From: an uncultured Pseudomonadota bacterium
Lineage (GTDB): Bacteria; Pseudomonadota; Gammaproteobacteria; Steroidobacterales; Steroidobacteraceae
DNA: 64,000 bases
Assembly: GCA_903868595.1 (NCBI GenBank)
Contig: CAIPVV010000060.1
Location: 1 to 64,000, forward strand
Direction: 5' to 3'
The position numbers and the translations under genes are program-made. Of this stretch, positions 30,912 to 39,864 are shown one piece after another. The first letter of the stretch is position 1. The number at the start of each line of letters is the position of its first letter. The notes under the pieces are model-generated. The model made no database searches, was not told the origin of the DNA, and saw only the letters and a program-made list of their open reading frames with translations.

Positions 30912-31790
30912 ATGGAGAACAAGGCTAGAACCGTCCTCTTGCTCCTGTCGGCGCTGTTTGCGGGGGCCGCGGGAGCGGCTGCGCCGCCGGCCGCGAACCC
31001 CGATTGGACCGCCCCGCAGGCGCCGTTCAAGATCTACGGCAACACCTACTACGTGGGCAGCAAGGGCCTGACCTCGCTGCTCATCACCTCCGAGTTCGGC
31101 CACGTGCTCCTCGACGGCGGCCTGCCGGAGAACGCCCGGCAGATCGCCGCCAACATCCAGGCCCTGGGCTTCAAGCTCAACGAGGTCAAGGCGATCCTCA
31201 ACTCCCATGCGCACCGCGACCACGCCGGCGGCATCGCTGAGCTACAGCGCCTCACCGGCGCGCCGGTCTACGTGCGCCGCCCGAGCGAGGCGGTGCTGCG
31301 CACCGGCAAGCTCGTGGCGAACGACCCGCAGTTCGGCACGAAGGGCGCGGACTTCCCCCCCGCCCAGACGGTCTGGATCGTCAGCGACGAGCAGTGGCTG
31401 GGCGTGGGCTCCAACCGCCTGCAGGCCTTCGCGACCGCGGGCCACACGCCGGGCGGCACGACCTGGACCTGGGAGGCCTGCGAGGGGACGAAGTGCCTGC
31501 ACCTGGTCTACGCCGACAGCCTCTCGCCGGTCTCCGCCAAGCCGTTCAAGTTCACTGCGAGCAAGGCCTACCCGGAGGCGCTGGCGGATTTCGAGCAGGC
31601 GTTCCAGCGGCTGGAGGCGCTGCCCTGCGACGTGCTGATCACGCCGCACCCGGAAGCCTCCGGCTTCTTCGAGCGCATCGCCCAGCGCGACGCGGGCAAG
31701 CCCGAGACGCTCAAGGCCGAGGGCGGTTGCAAGGCCTATGCGCAGGCGGCCCGCGCCAAACTTGCCGAACGTGTCGCGAGCGAGAAGTAA
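30912..31790 (+). CDS. subclass B3-like metallo-beta-lactamase
   Basis: A 292-residue exported MBL-fold protein (signal peptide about residues 1-23). The zinc motif is HAHRDHAGG starting at residue 99; additional ligands are the His of TAGHTPGGTTWTW and the His of LITPHPEA. YADSLSPVSA and the DVLITPHPEASGF region are typical of the B3 beta-lactamases (BJP-1, THIN-B, FEZ-1 group) rather than B1 or of glyoxalases. It should hydrolyse beta-lactams or a related cyclic amide; activity is not proven. It follows ctaA by 21 bases. Confidence 0.82.
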   Translation: MENKARTVLLLLSALFAGAAGAAAPPAANPDWTAPQAPFKIYGNTYYVGSKGLTSLLITSEFGHVLLDGGLPENARQIAANIQALGFKLNEVKAILNSHAHRDHAGGIAELQRLTGAPVYVRRPSEAVLRTGKLVANDPQFGTKGADFPPAQTVWIVSDEQWLGVGSNRLQAFATAGHTPGGTTWTWEACEGTKCLHLVYADSLSPVSAKPFKFTASKAYPEALADFEQAFQRLEALPCDVLITPHPEASGFFERIAQRDAGKPETLKAEGGCKAYAQAARAKLAERVASEK

Positions 31791-31882
31791 GGCGCGCCGT
31801 CCCGGCCCAGCTCAACCCCTTCGCTTTCCGGTAGACGGGCGCTTATCCTCCAGCCCATCACGACAACTAGAAAGGGGGACGT

Positions 31883-32593
31883 ATGAGCAATCGGCTGCTG
31901 GGACTGGTGCTGCTGGTCGGTGTGAGCCTGTCCGGTGTTTGTCAGGCGCAGGCGCCTGTTCCCGCGGGTGCTGCCGCCGCGCCGCCCGCCGCGCCGCGCT
32001 ACGTACCGGAGGATCATCGCCCGCCGCTGTTCTTCCGCGAGGACTTCACCAACGAACCGGAGGAAACCCCGGTGACACTGGCGAGCCTCACCAACAAGGA
32101 CCTGCTGATCGCAAGCTACGGCCCGGGCAAGGACCTGGTGGCCAAGAGCCACCACGCCTCCCCGAAGGACGACCCCTCCTATATCTGGCTGGGATCCTGC
32201 ACCCAGGTCTGCGGCTTCACGCTCCGGCACAGGGCGGCGTACGTGGACCTCACGGGCCTGGCCAAGGTCCGCTGGCGTACGAAGCAGACCGGCTTTCACC
32301 AGCTGCGCCTGCTGCTCAAGCTGGCCGACGGGACGCTCCTCGTGAGCGATCGCTACGAGGGCGCGAGCAACGACTGGCGCGAATCGGAGATCAGCTTCTC
32401 CGACGTGAAGTGGCGCAAGCTCGACGCCAAGGTCATGAACGACGGCGCGTGGGTCGACGGCCCGGACCTCACCAAGGTGGATGAGATCGGCTGGACGGAC
32501 CTGCAGCCGGGCAGCGGCCACGGCACCGGCGGTGCCGTGGGCTCCTCGCGCATCGACTGGGTCGAGGTCTATGGCCTGGCCGTCAAGCGATAG
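31883..32593 (+). CDS. secreted protein of unknown function
   Basis: A 236-residue protein with a signal peptide (about residues 1-22), an Ala/Pro-rich linker (about 23-40) and a beta-rich domain with a cysteine pair (GSCTQVCGF). The ending SRIDWVEVYGLAV resembles the closing strand of jelly-roll carbohydrate-binding domains, but I do not recognise the family. ATG 31883 is preceded by AAAGGGGGAC, a good ribosome binding site. No enzymatic motif is visible. Confidence 0.75.
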   Translation: MSNRLLGLVLLVGVSLSGVCQAQAPVPAGAAAAPPAAPRYVPEDHRPPLFFREDFTNEPEETPVTLASLTNKDLLIASYGPGKDLVAKSHHASPKDDPSYIWLGSCTQVCGFTLRHRAAYVDLTGLAKVRWRTKQTGFHQLRLLLKLADGTLLVSDRYEGASNDWRESEISFSDVKWRKLDAKVMNDGAWVDGPDLTKVDEIGWTDLQPGSGHGTGGAVGSSRIDWVEVYGLAVKR

Positions 32594-32794
32594 CGGTGAC
32601 ACCGCACACCCACAGCTGCTCGCCTGGCGGCGGGCGTGGCTCGGCGCTACCGGGGCACGGTAGCGCAGGGGCGCAGCCCTTGCGCGCAGCCTGCCCGCAG
32701 GCCCGAGGCGTCGTCATCCACCGCCGGTAGCCCGCCCTTCATGGCAGGATCGGTTCTCGCCCGGGCTTGTTCCCGTGCTCCGAAGGATCTAGCG

Positions 32795-33671
32795 ATGCTT
32801 GCGATACTGTGTGTGCTGGCTCTGGCGGCGCTGATCCTCGTGCCGCCGCCGCCGGTGCCGTTCCTGGCGCCCCTATCCACACCTCTACGCGGCGGTGGAG
32901 AACTCCGCCCATCCGCTGATCTTCGCAATCGTTGCCCTGATCGTGATCGGCAAGGTGCGCCCGTGGTGCCAACGCCGCGGCCGTCCACCATGGCACGCCT
33001 ACGCCGCGGCCCTTGGCACGGCGTTCATCTTGGGTGCCACGACGGAGCTCGCCCAGCTCCTTGAGGCGCGCGACTGTTCGCTGGAAGATCTCCTGAACGA
33101 CGTGCTGGGTGCGACGTTCGCGGCCTGCATCCACGCCTGGGTGTGCCGGCGGGGCGACCCAGCGCAGATCGGGAAGCGCCGCGGACTGCTGGTCGTTGCG
33201 ACTCTGTGTGCAATCCTCATCGGCTTGCCGCTGGTCTGGGCCGCTGCCGCCTACCTGCACCGCCAGTCACAACTACCGCTGCTGTGGCGCGCGGACGCAC
33301 GGTTGGATCGCTACTTCTCCAGTGACAACGGGCTGGACTATCCAGGCACCGCTATCGATGAGCCGTGGCCGGACTGGAGCGGATACCGCGAGTTGGCCGT
33401 AACCGTCAGCAACAACGCGCCAGCCCCGGTACATGTCGTGCTGCGGGTTCATGATCGCCAGCATGACTTCTCACTATCGGATCGCTACAACCAAAGCTTC
33501 GACCTGCTGCCCGCGAGCGAGCAGACCCTGCGCGTACCCATATCCCAGATAGAACATGCGCCCCGGGGTCGGCTGATGAACCTGCGCCGGATCGCCGGCG
33601 TGATCCTCTTCAGGGCGAAGGAGGACAGCGGCAACGAAGTCGTCCTGCAAGAGATCCGTCTGGTCCGCTGA
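32795..33671 (+). pseudogene. VanZ-like membrane protein, probable +1 frameshift
   Basis: A good start (AAGGA, eight bases, ATG 32795) opens a frame encoding a hydrophobic helix, MLAILCVLALAALILVPPPP. That frame loses sense after PFLA. In the +1 frame from 32874 the text continues as YPHLYAAVENSAHPLIF and then a VanZ-type region (TELAQLLEARDCSLEDLLND) with further helices and a C-terminal soluble domain ending at 33671. The switch falls in the run CCCC at 32870-32873, so one extra C explains it. Alternatively translation could begin at GTG 32895 without the first helix. The C-terminal part (about residues 130-258 from that GTG) is beta-rich and unassigned. Confidence 0.65.
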
Positions 33672-34115
33672 CCGGCCGGTCTGCACCGATCGCCAGGGCA
33701 ACAGTCATGCGTGGTTCGGCACTGGCGACGCCGGCCTGTGTCATCGGTCATGCCTCAGGCGAACTAGAGCGGCGCAGCCCCAGGGTGCCGGCGGGGCAGC
33801 GCCCTTTCAGATAACCTGCACGGTGTTGCTGTCCTTGGCGCTGGGCATGGACCACGGTATCGGTCAGACGAACGTCACCGGCCCCGGTGACCGCCACGTC
33901 CAGAGGGTCGGCCGCGCGGGTCAGCGGCAGCGACTGGCCTGGGTCCTTGAGGAACGCCTTGGGGGTAGCAACGCGGTCCAGTGCCGCGCCGCACCGGCGT
34001 GGCCCCGGATACTCCTGGCCCCGTATCCCTGTAAAACACAACGGTCCCCCGGGGGCTCTTGCTACGATAGTCACCCCTTCTCTTAAAATTCCCGACAAAC
34101 GCAACAGGGGCAGAA
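33672..34115. other. 444-base gap without a recognised gene
   Basis: The minus strand has an open frame here (34134 to 33748) containing a stretch starting DPGQSLPLTRAADP, but no start signal, family or codon pattern supports it. The 3' part is a little less GC-rich and probably holds the promoter of the secreted-protein pair that follows. No hairpin terminator with a T-run is seen. Confidence 0.4.
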
Positions 34116-34895
34116 ATGAACGGACGCATTGCACTGCTAACGGGCGTGGCTGCGTACAGCCTGCTGCCGGCGCTGGCGCTAGGCCAGGAAGCCGCAGGCC
34201 TGTATAGACCCGCCGCGCCGCTTCCCAAGCCGATCTACGCGCCGCAGTACTCCTCGATGGAAAACCAACGTGACCTATCCGGGGTCTGGTTTATCCGCGA
34301 CTATAACCGCCGTTTTCGCACGCCGATGAACACGCTGCCGCCGCTCACGCCCTACGGGCGCGCCGAGCTCGACAAGCGCATCAAGGCCGAGACCGACGGC
34401 AAGCCCTATGCCGATGCCTCCACGCACTGCTGGCCGCACGGTATCCCCCGGGTGATGAACTCGCCCTATCCGATCCAGATCATCCACTCTCCCGGCAAGC
34501 TCACGATCGTCCATGAGGTTGCGCACAACATCCGCCAGATCCACATGGACCAGCCGATGCCGGAGAAAGTGCCGACGAGCTTCCTGGGCTACTCCGTAGG
34601 CCATTGGGACGGCAGCACGCTGGTGATCGAGACCAAGGGCACCGATCCGCGCACCTGGATCGACGAGGAGGGGATCATCCACTCCGATCAGCTCTATACG
34701 ATCGAGCGGCTGCGCAAGACCGAGAACGGCGAGACGCTGGAGAACGAGGTCACGATGATCGACCCCGTGTTCTTCACCCGTCCCTGGGTGAAGAAGATCA
34801 ACTACTCGTGGCGGCCGGACATGCGCATCTCGGAGTACATCTGCGAGGAAAACAACCGCAACGCGCCCCAGAACGGCGTCACCGTGGCCAAGTGA
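34116..34895 (+). CDS. secreted protein, first of a tandem paralog pair
   Basis: A 259-residue protein with a signal peptide (about residues 1-23). The core has CWPHGIPRVMNSPYPIQI, HEVAHNIRQIHMD, a Gly-Trp-Asp-Gly segment GHWDGSTLVIETKG, and DPVFFTRPW near the end. The following gene has the same ordered motifs, so the two are paralogs. I recognise the pattern as a widespread but uncharacterised secreted family in soil and steroid-degrading proteobacteria. The conserved His/Asp/Glu residues could form a metal or substrate site, but no function is established. Confidence 0.75.
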   Translation: MNGRIALLTGVAAYSLLPALALGQEAAGLYRPAAPLPKPIYAPQYSSMENQRDLSGVWFIRDYNRRFRTPMNTLPPLTPYGRAELDKRIKAETDGKPYADASTHCWPHGIPRVMNSPYPIQIIHSPGKLTIVHEVAHNIRQIHMDQPMPEKVPTSFLGYSVGHWDGSTLVIETKGTDPRTWIDEEGIIHSDQLYTIERLRKTENGETLENEVTMIDPVFFTRPWVKKINYSWRPDMRISEYICEENNRNAPQNGVTVAK

Positions 34896-34912
34896 GCAGG
34901 AAGCACCCCCTC

Positions 34913-35593
34913 ATGATCAAAAAGACACTCCTGGCAGCCCTTGCCGCCGCCGCTCTGGCGAGTCCGGCTTTCGCGCAGAGCGTACCGTCGTTCGCGGGCA
35001 TCTGGCTCCTCAATGGCGATCACTCCACCATCACGACCGCGGACGGCAAGCTTCCGCCGATGAAGCCGGAGGCCCGCAAGCGCTACGACGCTGCGGTGGC
35101 CGCGCGCAAGAAGGGCACGCCGATCCATGACACGATTACCCGCTGTCTGCCGCATGGGCTGCCGCGGGTGATGTTCGCGCCGTTCCCGATCGAGATCCTG
35201 CAGGAGAAGAAGCAGCTGACGATGCTGCATGAGGCACACCACATACCGCACCTGATCTACATCGGTGACAAGCTGCCGCCCAATGACCAGCTCGATGGCA
35301 ACTACATGGGCTTCTCCGCTGCGCGGTGGGAAGGGGATACGCTGGTGGTGGACTCCGGCGGATTCAACGACATCACGACGATCGACACCGCCGGCGTCCC
35401 GCACTCCGAGGACATGGTGCTCAACGAGCGGCTGCGACTGATCGATGGCGGCGCCACGCTTGAGGACGTGATCACCGTGACCGACCCGCAGACGTTCACC
35501 AAGCCCTGGAAGACCCGCATCACCTTCAAGAAGCAGGATTCCTCCTACTGGCTCAAGGAACAGGTCTGCACGGACAAGAACCCGGGTGCCTGA
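34913..35593 (+). CDS. secreted protein, second of the tandem paralog pair
   Basis: A 226-residue protein with a signal peptide ending near AFA-QS. The shared motifs are CLPHGLPRVMFAPFPIEI, HEAHHIPHLIYIGD, ARWEGDTLVVDSGGF, VPHSEDMVLNERLR and DPQTFTKPW, in the same order as in the preceding gene. It begins 17 bases after that gene, so they are cotranscribed. The N-terminal region differs: FAGIWLLNGD replaces LSGVWFIRDY. The role is unknown. Confidence 0.75.
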   Translation: MIKKTLLAALAAAALASPAFAQSVPSFAGIWLLNGDHSTITTADGKLPPMKPEARKRYDAAVAARKKGTPIHDTITRCLPHGLPRVMFAPFPIEILQEKKQLTMLHEAHHIPHLIYIGDKLPPNDQLDGNYMGFSAARWEGDTLVVDSGGFNDITTIDTAGVPHSEDMVLNERLRLIDGGATLEDVITVTDPQTFTKPWKTRITFKKQDSSYWLKEQVCTDKNPGA

Positions 35594-35602
35594 AGGCCCG
35601 GC

Positions 35603-36499
35603 TCAGGACGGCCGCATGAAGTAGTCCAGGGCGACGCCTGCAAACACGGCCAGCCCGAACAGATTGTTGTTCAGGAAGGCCCTGAAACAGGCGTTGCGTT
35701 CGCGGCCGCGGATCAGCCACTGCTGGTAGGCGAACAGCGCTGCTCCGACGGCAATGCCTGCGTAGTACGGGCTGCCGCAGCCGACCAAATGGCCAGCCGA
35801 GACCAGTCCCAGCAGCACCATGGCCTGCATGGCCCCGATGAGCAGGCGATCCATGTCGCCAAACAGAATGGCGGAGGATTTCACCTCGAGCTTCAGGTCA
35901 TCGTCGCGGTCGACCATCGCGTAGATCGTGTCGTAGACGCCGGCCCACAGCACCGCCACCAAAAAGAGCGTCCAGCCTACGCGCGGCACGTGGCCTAGGG
36001 TTGCCATGAACGCCATGGGGATCGCCCAGCCGAACGCCGCGCCCAGGTACAGCTGCGGCAGCGGGAAGAAGCGCTTCATTAACGGGTAGCTCACGGTCAG
36101 CGCGGCGCCCACGAACGCGTAGCGCACGGTAAGGGCATCCAGCCGGGTCACGAACCAGAGCGCGAGTCCGATCAATGCCGCGAACAGGCCCAGGGCCTCC
36201 TGCGGCGAGAGCCGGCGCGCCGCCAGCGGGCGGTCGCGGGTGCGCTTCACATGGGGGTCGATGTCGCGGTCCGCGAAGTCATTGATGATGCAGCCCGCGG
36301 AGCGCATGACCACGGTGCCCGCCAGGAAGATCGCGAGGATCCGCAGGTCCGGTCGTCCCCGGCTTGCGATCCACAATGCCCACAGCAGCGGCCAGAGCAG
36401 CAGGAAGATGCCAATTGGCTTGTCCAGGCGCATCAGCCGGACGCCATCGACGAGGCGCCGTTTGACCGACTTAACCGACACGGCCGTAGGCCTCTGCAC
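35603..36499 (-). CDS. ubiA: 4-hydroxybenzoate polyprenyltransferase
   Basis: A 298-residue polytopic prenyltransferase that attaches the isoprenoid tail to 4-hydroxybenzoate in ubiquinone synthesis. The first Asp-rich motif is NDFADRDIDPHVKRT and the second is DTIYAMVDRDDDLK. The opening RLDKPIGIFLLLWP is typical of UbiA. ATG 36499 overlaps recG by 29 bases; a GTG at 36481 is an alternative start with a smaller overlap. Confidence 0.96.
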   Translation of the reverse strand: MQRPTAVSVKSVKRRLVDGVRLMRLDKPIGIFLLLWPLLWALWIASRGRPDLRILAIFLAGTVVMRSAGCIINDFADRDIDPHVKRTRDRPLAARRLSPQEALGLFAALIGLALWFVTRLDALTVRYAFVGAALTVSYPLMKRFFPLPQLYLGAAFGWAIPMAFMATLGHVPRVGWTLFLVAVLWAGVYDTIYAMVDRDDDLKLEVKSSAILFGDMDRLLIGAMQAMVLLGLVSAGHLVGCGSPYYAGIAVGAALFAYQQWLIRGRERNACFRAFLNNNLFGLAVFAGVALDYFMRPS

Positions 36500-38498
36500 C
36501 GCCGATCCAGCGCTGCTTCAAGGGGCCGATGCAGGCCGCGTTCTCGCGCAGCAGCTCCTCGGCGGTGTCGCGCACCTGCGGCAGCAGGTCCGCGTCGCGG
36601 ATCAGGTCCGCGACGCGAAGGTCCGCGAGCCCCGTCTGGCGCGTGCCCATGAGCTCTCCCGGCCCGCGCAGCTCCAGGTCCCGGCGGGCGATCTCAAAGC
36701 CGTCATTGCTGTCGCGGATCGTCGCGAGGCGCGCCCGGGCCATCGGGGAGAGTGGCCCGCGGTAGAGCAGCACGCAGCTGCTCTCCTGCGCGCCGCGACC
36801 TACGCGGCCGCGCAGCTGGTGCAGCTGCGCCAGGCCCATGCGTTCGGCGTTCTCGATCACCATGAGGCTGGCATTGGGCACGTCGACGCCGACCTCGATC
36901 ACGGTGGTGGCCACGAGCAGCTGCGTCTTGCCGGCCTTGAAGGCCTGCATCGCGCGCTCTTTTTCCTTGGACGTCATGCGGCCATGGACGATATCGACGC
37001 GGACCTCCGGCAGGGCCGCGGCCAGCGTGGCGGCGGTTTCCTCCGCGGCCTGGCAGCGCAGCTCCTCCGACTCATCGATCAGCGGGCAGACCCAATACGC
37101 CTGGCGCCCTGCCTGGCACGCGGCATGGATGCGCGCCACGACACTGGCACGCTTCTCCTCGGCGATCACGACGGTGCGCACCGGCGTGCGCCCGGGCGGC
37201 AGCTCGTCGATCACCGAGACGTCCAGGTCCGCATGGGCGGTCATCGCGAGCGTTCGCGGGATGGGCGTCGCCGTCATGATCAGCTGGTGCGGGACCAGAT
37301 CCTCGTGCCGGCCCTTCTCCTTCAGCTGCAGGCGCTGCTGCACGCCGAAGCGGTGCTGTTCATCGACAATGGCAAGCCTGAGCCTTGCGAACTGCACCCC
37401 TTCCTGGAACAGCGCGTGCGTGCCGATCACCAGCTGTACCTCACCCGAGGCCGTGGCCTCCAGCGCACTGCGCCGGGTGCGGGCCGGCAGCGAGCCGGTC
37501 AGGAGGGCCACGGTCACGCCCAGCGGCTTGAACCAACCGCTCAAGGAGCGGAAATGCTGCTCCGCCAGCAGCTCGGTCGGCGCCATGAGTGCCGCCTGGC
37601 CGCCGCTGCCGATGGCGCGTGCGGCTGCGGCCGCGGCGACGACCGTCTTGCCGCAGCCGACGTCGCCCTGGATGAGCCGCACCATCGGGCGGGCCAGCGT
37701 GAGGTCCGCATCCACTTCCGCGAGCACGCGGGCCTGGGCCCCGGTCAGCGGGAAGGGCAGGGAGGCGATGAAGCGCGGCGCGAGCCCCGCCGCGTCGGCG
37801 AGTGGCGCCGCCGGGTCGCTCTGGATCGTGCGCTTGAGCAGCTGCAGCGAGAGCTGGTGCGCGAGCAGTTCCTCGAAGGCCAGGCGGCGCTGCGCCGGAT
37901 GCGTGCCGGCCGCCAGCTCCTCCAGGCTCGTGCCCACCGGCGGGTGGTGCATGAAGCGCAGCGCCTCCCTGAGCGTCGGCAGCTGCAGCGACTCGACGAC
38001 GCGGCGGGGCAGCAGGTCCGTTGCACCGCTCGCCGCGAGCTTGCCGAGCGCGCGGTCCACCAGCTGGCGCACACGGCCCTGCGTCACGCCCTCGGTCAGC
38101 GGATAAATCGGGGTCAGCGCGGCCTCCAGGGGCTCCGGCTGCGCGGCGAGGCGCCGGTATTCCGGGTGCACGATCTCCAGCCCCAGCGGACCGCGGCGGA
38201 CCTCGCCGAAGCAGCGAAAGCGCGTGCCGCGGGCGAGCCCCTCGGCCTGGGCGCGGGAGAAGTAGAAGAAGCGCAGGTTCAGAAAGCCCGTGCCATCGGA
38301 GAGGCGGACCAGCAGCGCTCGGCGGCGCCGGAAGATCACCTCCGACAGCTGCACCTCGCCCTCGATGACCGCGCGCTGGCCCGGCAGCAGCGCGCCGATC
38401 GGCGTGACGCGCGTCCGGTCCTCGTAGCGCGAGGGCAGGATGAACAGCGCGTCGTCCGCCGACGCCAGGCCCAGCCGCGTCAGAAGCTCAGGATGCAC
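36471..38498 (-). CDS. recG: ATP-dependent DNA helicase RecG
   Basis: A 675-residue branch-migration helicase acting on stalled forks and Holliday junctions. The N-terminal wedge (about 1-230) is followed by helicase motifs: [11 protein letters not shown] (Walker A), [13 protein letters not shown] (motif II), [12 protein letters not shown] (III) and QLRGRVGRG (VI). The only reasonable start is GTG 38498, inside the 3' end of ridA (19-base overlap). This makes the extreme N-terminus about 20 residues shorter than E. coli RecG. Confidence 0.96.
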   Translation of the reverse strand: MHPELLTRLGLASADDALFILPSRYEDRTRVTPIGALLPGQRAVIEGEVQLSEVIFRRRRALLVRLSDGTGFLNLRFFYFSRAQAEGLARGTRFRCFGEVRRGPLGLEIVHPEYRRLAAQPEPLEAALTPIYPLTEGVTQGRVRQLVDRALGKLAASGATDLLPRRVVESLQLPTLREALRFMHHPPVGTSLEELAAGTHPAQRRLAFEELLAHQLSLQLLKRTIQSDPAAPLADAAGLAPRFIASLPFPLTGAQARVLAEVDADLTLARPMVRLIQGDVGCGKTVVAAAAAARAIGSGGQAALMAPTELLAEQHFRSLSGWFKPLGVTVALLTGSLPARTRRSALEATASGEVQLVIGTHALFQEGVQFARLRLAIVDEQHRFGVQQRLQLKEKGRHEDLVPHQLIMTATPIPRTLAMTAHADLDVSVIDELPPGRTPVRTVVIAEEKRASVVARIHAACQAGRQAYWVCPLIDESEELRCQAAEETAATLAAALPEVRVDIVHGRMTSKEKERAMQAFKAGKTQLLVATTVIEVGVDVPNASLMVIENAERMGLAQLHQLRGRVGRGAQESSCVLLYRGPLSPMARARLATIRDSNDGFEIARRDLELRGPGELMGTRQTGLADLRVADLIRDADLLPQVRDTAEELLRENAACIGPLKQRWIGGAEAYGRVG

Positions 38499-38860
38499 TC
38501 CATCTCCACGCGCGCGCCCCTGGGCAGCGCGGCAACGCCCACTGCCGCGCGGGCCGGGTAGGGCTTCGCAAAGTAGGTCGCCATGATTTCGTTAACGCGC
38601 GGAAAGTGCGTAAGGTCCGTCAGGAAGACGGTGAGCTTGGCAACGTCGGCAAAGTTGCCGCCGGCCGCGCGGGTGATCGCCAGCAGGTTGTCGAACACGC
38701 GGCGGATCTCCGCATCGATGTCGCCGCTGACCAATGCGCCGGTCGCCGGGTCCAGCGGGATCTGCCCGGAGACGTACACGGTGTTGCCGACGCGCACGGC
38801 CTGCGAGTAGGTGCCGATGGCGGCCGGGGCTTCGGCGGTCTGGATGATGCTGCGGGTCAT
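38480..38860 (-). CDS. ridA: RidA family reactive intermediate deaminase
   Basis: A 126-residue YjgF/RidA protein that hydrolyses 2-aminoacrylate and other reactive enamines. The active-site residues are in [16 protein letters not shown], and the C-terminal [21 protein letters not shown] with its conserved arginine. ATG 38860 gives the standard MTRSIIQT N-terminus. The spoT-ridA-recG order is common in relatives, but here brnTA and about 380 further bases lie between spoT and ridA. Confidence 0.95.
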   Translation of the reverse strand: MTRSIIQTAEAPAAIGTYSQAVRVGNTVYVSGQIPLDPATGALVSGDIDAEIRRVFDNLLAITRAAGGNFADVAKLTVFLTDLTHFPRVNEIMATYFAKPYPARAAVGVAALPRGARVEMECILSF

Positions 38861-38981
38861 GATGGGTGAAGGGCTCCTTGGGGATGCAGTCGACGATACG
38901 CTGGCCAAGAAGCGTTGTGGTCCAACCTAAACTACCCGTAAGGAGTCAGAACACGCAAGCCAGCACGGCAGGGGTGGGCGG

Positions 38982-39194
38982 CTAAGCCGCCCAGTCGATT
39001 TTTAAACGTTTCTTCTCGGACGCGCCGTCGCGCAAATAGAGGTTGATGATGTTTTGGTAGGGAATTCCCGTGCTCCCAGACAGCATCTTGAAGTAGCCAA
39101 TGGTGTCTTCATCCAGTCGAATGGTCACCTGCCTCCTCGGCTTTCGCGCGTAGGGGCTCGGAACAGACTTGGAAAAGTCATAGTGTCTTTTCAT
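38982..39194 (-). CDS. brnA: BrnA-like antitoxin
   Basis: A 70-residue DNA-binding antitoxin of the BrnA family. The basic N-terminal part leads into a ribbon-helix-helix-like segment, RRQVTIRLDEDTIGYFKML, and then IPYQNIINLYLRDGA, characteristic of BrnA. Its ATG 39194 overlaps the stop of the upstream brnT frame by four bases (ATGA), the normal toxin-first order of brnTA. It should repress the module together with BrnT. Confidence 0.85.
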   Translation of the reverse strand: MKRHYDFSKSVPSPYARKPRRQVTIRLDEDTIGYFKMLSGSTGIPYQNIINLYLRDGASEKKRLKIDWAA

Positions 39195-39485
39195 GGAAGC
39201 CACCGCGCATAGTCGCGCCGTTCAGACGGATCCGCCCTTCGCGCGGAAATAATTCGAATGGTCTGCTCGGATTCCCGGCAACACGGGCAGACCACCAAGA
39301 GCCGAAGTTGGAGGCTCAGGCCAGGCAGGACAAATGGCTCTTCCTGACCCCCCGTGTCCCGAGTCCGGAACGACCCGCGCATGGTCGTCAAGGAACGCTT
39401 TCCGCTCCTCTTCGAACGTAACACCCTGTTTGGTCCGGTTGGCCCGGTTTTTCCTGGCGTCCCATTCAAAGGTAAGCTCGACCAT
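39191..39485 (-). pseudogene. brnT: BrnT-type ribonuclease toxin, frameshifted
   Basis: The first half (ATG 39485) reads LTFEWDARKNRANRTKQG followed by VTFEEERKAFLDD, clearly BrnT, a RelE-like RNase toxin. After DSGHGG the frame becomes nonsense and stops at 39222. In the neighbouring frame the toxin continues as QEEPFVLPG, then IRIISARRADPSERRDY, ending at 39191 in perfect register with brnA. Removing one base from a run of six G (minus strand, about 39341-39346) restores a 97-residue toxin. It may be an inactivated toxin, phase variation in a homopolymer, or a sequence error. Confidence 0.8.
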
Positions 39486-39864
39486 AACTACAGTGCAATG
39501 GCCGAAGCCTGGGCGTCAAGCGAGGATTCCGACGGCCCATGCCGGTGCTGCGCAAGACATGCGCCGGTATGCTGCGATTCCCTTCCCGAAGGGCAACACC
39601 AGTAAGAAATGCAGGATCTGGCGCTCGGAGCCGCAAGGCGCCGGCAGAAGGTCTGTATGGGGGAAGGAGCGGTTGGCGCGAGGATCCACTCGGCGTGTGC
39701 GTGGGTACCACCACGCTGCTGTATTCGATGCATCACATCTGCGTTGGGCAGGAGCCTGCAGCCGCCGCCGATGGCTGAGCCAAATCGCGTTGGCAGCGGC
39801 CGGAATCTCCCAAACCCCGCCCCGGCGGCTGCTCCGGCGGCGCGCGTACAGTACGGGGTTGTCG
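39486..39864. other. intergenic between brnT and spoT
   Basis: 379 bases with no recognised gene on either strand. It must contain the brnTA promoter near 39486-39520. It also separates spoT from ridA, so part of it is probably sequence that arrived with the toxin-antitoxin module. Short GGCGGC-type inverted repeats occur around 39760-39840 but without a T-run. Confidence 0.45.
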
